This document shows, piece by piece, positions 1 to 4,395 of a stretch of DNA of 8,764 nt (its first letter is position 1; each line of letters opens with the position of its first letter). The stretch covers positions 1-8,764 of the forward strand of contig USKE01000082.1 of assembly GCA_900555165.1 (NCBI GenBank), written 5' to 3'. A model generated the notes under the pieces. That model worked only from the letters and a program-made list of their open reading frames with translations, was not told where the DNA came from and did no database searches. The translations under genes were made by a program, and so were the position numbers. The stretch comes from an uncultured Porphyromonadaceae bacterium. GTDB lineage: Bacteria; Bacteroidota; Bacteroidia; Bacteroidales; Muribaculaceae.

Positions 1-1105
1 TCGCCGAGTCGTCAGTAACCTTGAAGGTGAGTGTGAACGGCGCGCTGTACCAGTTGGAGGGGTACTTGGCAATCTCGAAACACTGTGCCGGGAACGAGAT
101 TGTATAGTCACCCTCGGCGGTGATGGCCTCGTTGAACTCAAGCCAGATCACATGCGCCTCGTTGAAAGTATCCTCGTCGGGGGTGAGGGTATAGGGTGCC
201 TCAACCGTGCCGGCGTCGCTGGTGACGGTTATACCACCGGCCTCAGGGCCTACGTAGGCCGATGTGAGCTTGGGATACATCACGGCAATCTTCTTCAGCT
301 CTTTGACCGACGAACCTGTTGCCGGGTCTGATGTCACTTCGCCGGTGTACCAGTCGGGTTCGGGCAGGTCGCCGCCGGTAACGATTACGGTTACCAGGAA
401 CGGCGCGTTGTCGGTCTCGCTGTAGCCGTAGAAGGTGCCCTCAGGTATATATATGGTGTAGTGGCCCGGGGTGTTGATCGGTTTGGCGAGTGTCCAGGTG
501 AGGATGTTGTCGGCTGTGCCGGATACGTTCGAGATTACGTCGACACGTTCGCCGTTTATCGTGATCTGCGGGCGGCGCGATGCCTGAGTGAGGAACATCT
601 CGGCCGAGGCCTCTACGGCGAAAGTGGAGAGTACCGGCACCTCGGAGCCTGCCGCGGGAGTGAAGGTGTACCCTTCGGGCACCGTGTTCTGCACGGTGTC
701 GTCGCCGCCGGGGGTGTCACCGCCGGTTCCAACCTCTATAATATATGTAAACTCGATTACAGGGTTGGGGTCATCCTCCCATCCGATGAGGAAGGTGTCT
801 TCGGCAATGATGATGTTGTATGTGCCGTCATTGTTAATCGGGGTGTCGAGTGTGAACGTGAGATTCTCGTAGTTTTCCGACAGCGAGAGGGCAGTTTCGT
901 ATGAGCGGCCGTTGACGAGAATTTCGGCCGTGGAAGTGCCGAATTTCATGCTGAGCCACCCGGCCGAGATGGTGAATGAGGATATTGACTGCATAACCGC
1001 GCCCGGTTGAGGCGTTACCCGGATGCCCGAGGGGAGGTCTGCGGCCTGTGCGCCCTGGTACAGCAGGACTATCGCAAATAAAAGGGAGGTAATGAATCTT
1101 GTCAT
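1..1105 (-). CDS. Secreted repeat protein, N-terminal part (C-terminus beyond the left edge)
   Basis: The reading frame starts at the ATG complementary to 1103-1105 and stays open for 368 codons to the window edge, so the stop lies outside. Residues 1-21 form a classical signal peptide: a basic start (MTRF), a hydrophobic core (about residues 5-16) and an AQA cleavage site, so the protein is exported. The mature part is Thr, Gly, Pro and acid rich and contains three divergent copies of one unit, at about 27-125, 142-243 and 254-364. Each begins with a P-x-x-G-S/A-x-V pattern, has a central ITING-like strand, and ends with PI-x-x-x-G-x-Y-x-I followed by a TF-containing loop and a final beta strand. 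The alternating hydrophobic pattern suggests Ig-like beta-sandwich modules, which is inference. I do not recognise a named family. Surface or outer-membrane display is plausible, but the deciding C-terminus is missing. No Shine-Dalgarno precedes the ATG; the region is AT-rich, as is usual in Bacteroidota. Confidence 0.85.
   Translation of the reverse strand, partial: MTRFITSLLFAIVLLYQGAQAADLPSGIRVTPQPGAVMQSISSFTISAGWLSMKFGTSTAEILVNGRSYETALSLSENYENLTFTLDTPINNDGTYNIIIAEDTFLIGWEDDPNPVIEFTYIIEVGTGGDTPGGDDTVQNTVPEGYTFTPAAGSEVPVLSTFAVEASAEMFLTQASRRPQITINGERVDVISNVSGTADNILTWTLAKPINTPGHYTIYIPEGTFYGYSETDNAPFLVTVIVTGGDLPEPDWYTGEVTSDPATGSSVKELKKIAVMYPKLTSAYVGPEAGGITVTSDAGTVEAPYTLTPDEDTFNEAHVIWLEFNEAITAEGDYTISFPAQCFEIAKYPSNWYSAPFTLTFKVTDDSA
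79..1027 (-). repeat. Three protein-level repeat units in the secreted protein
   Basis: Units lie at residues about 27-125, 142-243 and 254-364 of the minus-strand protein. Units 2 and 3 share PAxGSxV at the start, and all three share a G-x-Y-x-I strand followed by a TF or CF loop near the end. Linkers between units 1 and 2 are Gly/Asp/Thr rich (GTGGDTPGGDD), like a flexible hinge. DNA identity between units is low, so these are old duplications and not a recent tandem array. Confidence 0.7.
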
Positions 1106-1163
1106 CAGATATGATATTATGGTTAATAAATTTGTCGTTCGGTGTGTGCGTAGAATAAACGAA

Positions 1164-1189
1164 AACAGCCCGTTTCACAACGGGCTGTT
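1164..1189 (-). terminator. Perfect 11-bp hairpin in the leader of the secreted-protein gene, terminator or attenuator-like
   Basis: AACAGCCCGTT (1164-1174) and AACGGGCTGTT (1179-1189) are exact reverse complements around a 4-base loop. Read on the minus strand, the stem is followed by TTTTCGTTTATT; on the plus strand by CCTTTT. Both are modest U-tracts, so either orientation is possible. It lies 59 bases upstream of the minus-strand start codon and downstream of the predicted promoter at 1236-1267, which places it inside the leader RNA. No plus-strand gene is visible that would need a terminator here. The hairpin itself is certain; its role is inferred. Confidence 0.6.
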
Positions 1190-1235
1190 CCTTTTAAACC
1201 TTTATCTTAATCTAATACTATGAAAAACACACATG

Positions 1236-1267
1236 CAAAGGAACAAACTTATCTGAACATACGCAAT
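1236..1267 (-). promoter_or_regulatory. Bacteroidota-type promoter for the secreted protein gene
   Basis: On the minus strand, ATTG (plus 1264-1267) is followed after exactly 20 bases by TTCCTTTG (plus 1236-1243), close to the TTTG-N20-TAnnTTTG consensus. Transcription would start near 1229, giving a leader of about 125 nt that includes the 1164-1189 hairpin. Each box has one mismatch, so this is a moderate call. Confidence 0.45.
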
Positions 1268-1419
1268 ACCCTGTTGAAAAAATCTCTGTAAAAATTCTGT
1301 ATCATTTTTACTCCGTATGCATGCGATTGTCGTATGTATGCAATGTAACCTCCCTAAAATCAAAATTATATACGGCCGGGTATGTGCAAGTTGTTTTGTA
1401 TAACCCGATAGTTGTGAAA

Positions 1420-1585
1420 ATCCGGCTTTAACTAAAATTAACTGAGCCGGTCATCCCACAACCTCGGTTAAACCGCCTTGTAGACGCTGTGGGGCGTTCC
1501 CGAGCCGGGTTTGCTCTCCGTGACTGCCATTACGGCATCATCGTTGCATGCCAGGTCGCGTTTTGGTTTCTGTAATGTGGCTCTG
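1420..1585 (-). ncRNA. GC-rich structured island, candidate small RNA or micro-ORF locus (unidentified)
   Basis: This block is much richer in GC than the AT-rich sequence on both sides and holds no long ORF. On the minus strand it contains several possible stems: GGCAT/ATGCC and TGCC/GGCA (both within 1527-1553), CCCG/CGGG (1499-1509), CCCACA/TGTGGG around an inner CGGTT/AACCG (1455-1495), and CCGGCT/AGCCGG plus TTAA/TTAA (1422-1450), the last followed by ATTTTC like a weak terminator. A 20-codon ORF also lies inside it. I compared it by eye with tmRNA, RNase P RNA, SRP RNA, 6S RNA and common riboswitch cores and recognised none, though 6S would fit the size. The strand is tentative. Confidence 0.3.
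1468..1530 (-). CDS. Possible 20-residue micro-ORF within the GC-rich island
   Basis: The minus-strand ATG (complement of 1528-1530) opens 20 codons, starting MAVTESK and ending HSVYKAV, closed by TAA (complement of 1468-1470). The frame is open back to a stop at 1597-1599, 42 codons in all. The composition looks protein-like (Lys, Ser, Gly, Pro and Tyr mixed, no low complexity), and its codons are unlike the AT-rich surroundings. There is no Shine-Dalgarno, which is uninformative in this phylum. It may equally be chance within a structured RNA. I assign no function. Confidence 0.2.
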   Translation of the reverse strand: MAVTESKPGSGTPHSVYKAV

Positions 1586-1617
1586 TAAAACGTTTCTTAA
1601 AAAATATGACGAAAAAA

Positions 1618-1649
1618 TTTGGTGGGAAAGAAAAAAGGTAGTACCTTTG
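1618..1649 (+). promoter_or_regulatory. Promoter of tRNA-Lys
   Basis: TTTG at 1618-1621 is followed after 20 bases by TACCTTTG at 1642-1649, an exact match to the Bacteroidota TTTG / TAnnTTTG consensus with standard spacing. Transcription should start at about 1653-1656, some 40 bases before the mature tRNA. The -7 box sits in a perfect dyad, AAAGGTA-G-TACCTTT (1634-1648). Confidence 0.8.
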
Positions 1650-1695
1650 CATCGCGTTTGGGAAAACGCACCAACTCAAACTTATCGCTATTCAT

Positions 1696-1768
1696 GTCTT
1701 CGTAGCTCAGTTGGTAGAGCAACTGACTCTTAATCAGTGGGTCCAGGGTTCGAGCCCCTGCGAGGACA
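1696..1768 (+). tRNA. tRNA-Lys (anticodon CTT)
   Basis: This 73-nt cloverleaf decodes AAG. The acceptor arm is GTCTTCG (1696-1702) with CGAGGAC (1761-1767), fully paired with one G-U; the discriminator is A1768. The D arm is GCTC/GAGC around AGTTGGTA. The anticodon stem ACTGA/TCAGT (1722-1726, 1734-1738) encloses loop CTCTTAA with anticodon CTT at 1729-1731. The T arm is CAGGG/CCCTG with loop TTCGAGC. The 3' CCA is not encoded (CAT follows A1768), so it must be added by nucleotidyltransferase. The gene is monocistronic, between its own promoter and its own terminator. Confidence 0.97.
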
Positions 1769-1814
1769 CATAACACCGGCAAGCCAGACAGGCTTGCCGG
1801 TGTTATGTTGTTTG
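1768..1814 (+). terminator. Intrinsic terminator of tRNA-Lys
   Basis: A perfect 18-bp stem pairs 1768-1785 with 1791-1808 (core CACCGGCAAGCC / GGCTTGCCGGTG) around loop AGACA, followed by TGTTTG. The stem is very strong, the U-tract short and interrupted. The stem begins at the tRNA discriminator base, so the tRNA 3' end and the terminator abut and 3' processing must cut at the foot of the hairpin. Confidence 0.8.
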
Positions 1815-1825
1815 GGGGGTGAGGC

Positions 1826-1909
1826 AATGGGAGCGATGGGAATTATGGGAATGATGGGAATTATGGGAGGGATGGGTGTGATGGGTGTGATGGGAGTCGG
1901 GAGTATGGG
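1826..1909 (+). repeat. G-rich 9-bp tandem repeat (ATGGG every 9 bases)
   Basis: Eight consecutive 9-base units of the form (A/G/T)ATGGGnnn cover 1826-1897, followed by a degenerate 7-base unit and a last ATGGG at 1905-1909. Runs of GGG recur every 9 bases with 6-base spacers, which fits the usual G3-N1-7 quadruplex pattern on the plus strand. One frame reads as a short Met-Gly-X peptide, from ATG 1827 to TGA 1914-1916. The unit is too short, and has no spacers, to be a CRISPR. Confidence 0.85.
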
Positions 1910-2015
1910 TGAGTGAGCGACGGGATGGTGAAAGCGGTGGCGCTTGCGTCTTGGCGGCCATGTGTAAGTGATGTCTGTCGGTGATATGCTATTTTGATAA
2001 AAAATATGCAGCGGG
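1910..2015. other. Intergenic stretch without recognised gene
   Basis: Between the 9-bp repeat and the next promoter there is no supported gene on either strand. The only structure seen is a small hairpin, AAGCG/CGCTT, at 1932-1945, with no U-tract, so no terminator is called. Confidence 0.5.
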
Positions 2016-2047
2016 TGTGCCTACAACAAAATAATTGCTTACCTTTG
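2016..2047 (+). promoter_or_regulatory. Promoter of the sugar transferase gene
   Basis: TGTG (2016-2019) is followed after 20 bases by TACCTTTG (2040-2047). The -7 box is a perfect consensus match identical to that of the tRNA-Lys promoter; the -33 box has one mismatch. Transcription would start near 2052, giving a leader of about 60 nt. Confidence 0.65.
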
Positions 2048-2111
2048 CGCTACAAACACGAATCCTGTCAGTAAACTGTGCTGAACTGCCGGTTCCCGGC
2101 CGCTGCCGGTT

Positions 2112-2720
2112 ATGGCGGCGTCAAAGCAACTGCTTGAGATGCAAAAGGTAATAAAACGGATATTCGATATCATATTCTCGCTGATTGCCATTGTGGCGCT
2201 GTTGCCGCTGTGGCTTGTGGTGGGTGTGTGGATTGCTGTGTCGTCGCCCGGAGGCGTGTTTTTCAGGCAGAGGCGCACCGGTTACCGGGGACGTGAGTTC
2301 GATTTGCTGAAGTTCAGGTCGATGTATGTAAACAAGAATGCTGACTCGGAGCAGGCGACCAAGGGGGATCCGCGTATCACACGTGTGGGGCAGATACTGC
2401 GCAAATCGTCGCTCGACGAATTGCCCCAGCTGCTTAATGTGCTCAAGGGGGATATGTCGATTATCGGGCCGCGACCGCATATGCTGGCGCATACAGAGTA
2501 TTATTCACGCCTCATCCCCGACTATATGCGGCGCCACGAGATGCGCCCCGGCCTCACGGGCTACGCCCAGATTCTCGGCTATCGCGGCGCTACTCCCCGC
2601 CTTGAGGATATGGAGCGGCGCGTGCGGGCCGATATAGAGTATGTCGACCGTTTTTCGCTCTGGCTCGACCTTAAGATTTTCGCCGTCACGCTGTGGAAGA
2701 TGCTCACGCTGAAACTGTGA
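2112..2720 (+). CDS. Initiating sugar transferase (bacterial sugar transferase / small monotopic phosphoglycosyl transferase)
   Basis: At 202 residues this matches the catalytic-domain-only class of the bacterial sugar transferase family (PF02397). These enzymes transfer a sugar-1-phosphate from a UDP-sugar to a polyprenyl phosphate at the inner face of the cytoplasmic membrane, starting a glycan repeat for capsule, O-antigen or glycoprotein. Visible landmarks are a hydrophobic membrane-inserting helix at about 17-44 with a Pro (P32), FFRQRRTG (50-57), KFRSM (67-71), DPRITRVG (86-93), the catalytic Asp-Glu pair D102-E103 in SLDELPQL, GDMSIIGPRP (113-122) and RPGLTGYAQ (145-153). There is no N-terminal multi-pass region as in WcaJ. 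Start is uncertain: ATG 2139 (Met10, MQKVIKRIFD) fits the usual family N-terminus at least as well and avoids the GC-rich hairpin before 2112. The sugar cannot be told from sequence. No other glycan genes are adjacent. Confidence 0.92.
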   Translation: MAASKQLLEMQKVIKRIFDIIFSLIAIVALLPLWLVVGVWIAVSSPGGVFFRQRRTGYRGREFDLLKFRSMYVNKNADSEQATKGDPRITRVGQILRKSSLDELPQLLNVLKGDMSIIGPRPHMLAHTEYYSRLIPDYMRRHEMRPGLTGYAQILGYRGATPRLEDMERRVRADIEYVDRFSLWLDLKIFAVTLWKMLTLKL

Positions 2721-2784
2721 TGCTGCCACGGGCGTTTGCATTTGCAAACAACGGGTATAAACTTTTGATTTTCAGATTTGCGAC

Positions 2785-2817
2785 AGTCTCGTCCGGGTAG
2801 GATGGAGGCTCTTTTTT
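2785..2817 (+). terminator. Intrinsic terminator after the sugar transferase
   Basis: AGTCTCGTCC (2785-2794) pairs with GGAT-G-GAGGCT (2800-2810), a 10-bp stem with one bulged G, two G-U pairs and a 5-base loop, followed by CTTTTTTATC. The T6 run makes it a convincing Rho-independent terminator, 65 bases after the stop codon. It separates the sugar transferase transcript from the dcw operon. Confidence 0.75.
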
Positions 2818-2905
2818 ATCTCTTCCCCAAGGGGTGTTGATAACTTTTTTGGAATAAGGGTGGTTTTTTGCTGTTTGGAGTTGTAAATTCTTCATTAAAA
2901 TTTTG

Positions 2906-2913
2906 TAATTTTA
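2906..2913 (+). promoter_or_regulatory. Possible -7 element of the dcw operon promoter
   Basis: TAATTTTA matches TAnnTTTG in all but the last base, in an AT-rich stretch after the terminator and 44 bases before the chosen rsmH start. No clean TTTG sits at the expected distance (TTGT at 2881-2884 is the best; TTTG at 2874-2877 is too far), so the call is weak. If right, the in-frame upstream extension of rsmH to 2868 would not be transcribed. Confidence 0.3.
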
Positions 2914-2957
2914 CGCTCGATTTCAAGAATATCGCACATCCCTTTACTCACCCCGTA

Positions 2958-3911
2958 ATGGATACAATACAGACACTTGAACACAATGAGCCATACCACA
3001 TTCCGGCCCTGCTGCCGCAGGTGCTCGAGGGGCTTGACGTGCGTCCCGGCGGGGTGTATGTCGACTGTACTCTCGGCGGGGGTGGTCATACTCGCGAGAT
3101 CCTCGCGCGCCTCGACCCGGCGCAGGGCGGCCATCTGCTGTCGTTTGACCAGGATGCCGACGCCATAGCACGTGCCGAGAGCGACTCCGCGCTCAGCGGA
3201 AATGCGGCCTTCACGGCTGTTTACGGCAACTTCCGGTATCTTCGCAACTTTCTCCGCTTTTACGGGGTGGAGGCTGTAGACGGTATTCTCGCCGACCTCG
3301 GGGTGTCGTTTCATCATTTCGATGATCCCGGGCGTGGGTTTTCTTTCCGCTGGGAGGGCCCCCTTGACATGCGAATGAACGCCCGCGCCGCCACAGACGC
3401 CGCCACCCTGGTGAACACCGCCGATGCCGACCGTCTCGAAGAGATATTCAGGCTTTACGGCGAACTGCCGCAGGCGCGTCGTCTGGCACGTGCCGTCGCC
3501 GATGCCGCGCGCCGGCAGCGGGTGGCCACCGTCGAGCAGCTGCTCGGCATCGTAAGGCCGCTGATTAGTCCGCGCCGCGAGAAAAAGGAGCTGGCGCAGG
3601 TTTTCCAGGCGTTGCGCATCGAGGTGAATGACGAAATCGGCGCTCTGCGCGCCCTGCTCGTGCAGTCGCTGAAGGCGCTGAAACCCGGCGGACGGCTTGC
3701 CGTGATTACCTACCACTCGCTTGAAGACCGCCTGGTGAAGAACTTCATGAAATCAGGCAACCTCGAGGGGCGCGTCGAGAAAGATTTCTACGGTCGCGTG
3801 CTCTCGCCGCTGAAACTGCTCAATTCCAAGGCTATAGTCCCCGACGAGGCCGAGGTTGAGCGCAACCCGCGCTCGCGCAGCGCCAAACTGCGCATCGCAC
3901 AGAAACTCTGA
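2958..3911 (+). CDS. rsmH: 16S rRNA (cytosine(1402)-N(4))-methyltransferase RsmH (MraW)
   Basis: RsmH uses S-adenosylmethionine to methylate N4 of C1402 in the P site of 16S rRNA, tuning start codon choice and decoding fidelity. Family landmarks are all present: HIPALLPQVLEGL near the N-terminus (14-26), the SAM-binding loop VDCTLGGGGHT (35-45), then LSFDQD, DGILADLGVSFHHFDDPGRGFSF, GPLDMRMN, ALRIEVNDEIGAL, ITYHSLEDRLVKNFMK and the C-terminal NPRSRSAKLR. From ATG 2958 the protein has 317 residues, close to the E. coli length of 313. The frame is open to ATG 2868, but the extra 30 residues do not resemble the family and overlap the probable promoter, so 2958 is preferred. It is the first gene of the dcw cluster here. 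mraZ, its usual upstream neighbour, is not present, and ftsL follows after 33 bases. Confidence 0.97.
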   Translation: MDTIQTLEHNEPYHIPALLPQVLEGLDVRPGGVYVDCTLGGGGHTREILARLDPAQGGHLLSFDQDADAIARAESDSALSGNAAFTAVYGNFRYLRNFLRFYGVEAVDGILADLGVSFHHFDDPGRGFSFRWEGPLDMRMNARAATDAATLVNTADADRLEEIFRLYGELPQARRLARAVADAARRQRVATVEQLLGIVRPLISPRREKKELAQVFQALRIEVNDEIGALRALLVQSLKALKPGGRLAVITYHSLEDRLVKNFMKSGNLEGRVEKDFYGRVLSPLKLLNSKAIVPDEAEVERNPRSRSAKLRIAQKL

Positions 3912-3944
3912 CATCACACCACCCGTCTCATCACACACCACGCA

Positions 3945-4298
3945 ATGGCACAGGAAAAACCGGCTAAGAAAAAAAGCTCGCGATGGCAGGGGGCACTCCA
4001 CGGAAGGGTGCTCTCGCTTGACTTCCTGCGCCGCCACTGGCTTTTGGTGCTGGCGGTGACCTCGATGCTGATGATTTACATCACCAGCCGCTATACCTGC
4101 CAGACCCAGATGGAGGATATACGCGGGCTCGAACGCGAGCTCGAAATCGCCAAGACCGAGCGCATCCGCGAGAAGTCGGCCTACATGAGCCGGATCCGCG
4201 AATCGCAGATGCAGCACATGGCCGACTCCCTCAGGCTGGGGCTGCAGATACAGGACCAGCCCCCCTACCGCATAAAACGGGGTTCCGGGCGGCGCTGA
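3945..4298 (+). CDS. ftsL: FtsL-like divisome membrane protein (Bacteroidota type)
   Basis: This 117-residue protein has the FtsL layout: a basic cytoplasmic N-terminus (residues 1-30, KPAKKKSSRW), one transmembrane helix (about 31-48, WLLVLAVTSMLMIYIT), and a periplasmic coiled-coil-prone stretch (about 53-100) rich in Glu, Arg and Leu with heptad spacing. In other bacteria FtsL binds FtsB and FtsQ and relays activation to the FtsW-FtsI synthase pair at the septum. Sequence similarity to E. coli FtsL is not obvious; the call rests on topology, size and the rsmH-ftsL-ftsI position, which Bacteroidota conserve. The basic C-terminal tail (YRIKRGSGRR) is unusual for a periplasmic end. The gap to ftsI is 97 bases, the longest in this operon segment, and is pyrimidine-rich. 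Confidence 0.8.
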   Translation: MAQEKPAKKKSSRWQGALHGRVLSLDFLRRHWLLVLAVTSMLMIYITSRYTCQTQMEDIRGLERELEIAKTERIREKSAYMSRIRESQMQHMADSLRLGLQIQDQPPYRIKRGSGRR

Positions 4299-4300
4299 CG

Positions 4301-4360
4301 CTCATCCCTGATACTCTCTTCCTCTCATCCTCTCTCCCCTCCGTCTCCAACTCACATTCC
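4301..4360 (+). promoter_or_regulatory. Pyrimidine tract between ftsL and ftsI, possible Rho loading site
   Basis: Fifty of the 60 bases are C or T and only two are G, with no stable hairpin, between coding sequences that are rich in both G and C. C-rich, G-poor, unstructured RNA is the composition Rho prefers for loading. A role in adjusting ftsI expression relative to ftsL is inference; it may simply be an untranslated spacer without G. No promoter motif is seen in the gap. Confidence 0.3.
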
Positions 4361-4395
4361 CCTTCGGGTTCCAACAGGTCAATCTCTCACACAAT

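Noticed and set aside
461..904. Plus-strand ORFs over 461-904 and 588-872
   Set aside because: They lie antisense to the signal-peptide-bearing minus-strand gene, which has a coherent repeat structure; their translations show no family features.
834..1178. Minus-strand ORF of 114 codons starting at 1178
   Set aside because: It is a different frame of the secreted-protein region. The frame starting at 1105 gives a signal peptide and stays open to the edge, this one does not.
1696..1768. Integration (att) site at the tRNA-Lys 3' end
   Set aside because: No repeat of the tRNA 3' end and no integrase are visible in the window; the tRNA is followed at once by its terminator.
1548..1827. ORFs of 61 and 76 codons spanning the tRNA-Lys
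   Set aside because: Both are produced by reading through the tRNA gene, its promoter and its terminator hairpin.
1826..1909. CRISPR array
   Set aside because: Units are 9 bases with no spacers; this is a minisatellite.
2734..2749. GTTTGCA/TGCAAAC hairpin as terminator of the sugar transferase
   Set aside because: The stem is short with a 2-base loop and is not followed by a T-run; the 2785-2817 hairpin with T6 is far better.
2868..2957. Upstream in-frame start for rsmH
   Set aside because: The added 30 residues lack family similarity, lie over the probable promoter, and would make the protein longer than typical.
2895..3716. Long minus-strand ORF of 273 codons opposite rsmH, and others opposite ftsI and murE (for example 4387-4998, 5029-5625, 5908-6693, 6593-7282, 8004-8516)
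   Set aside because: They are antisense frames kept open by the high GC and codon bias of the real genes; the plus-strand proteins carry all the conserved motifs.
4361..4373. CCCCTTCGGG hairpin before ftsI as terminator
   Set aside because: At most three base pairs and no T-run.
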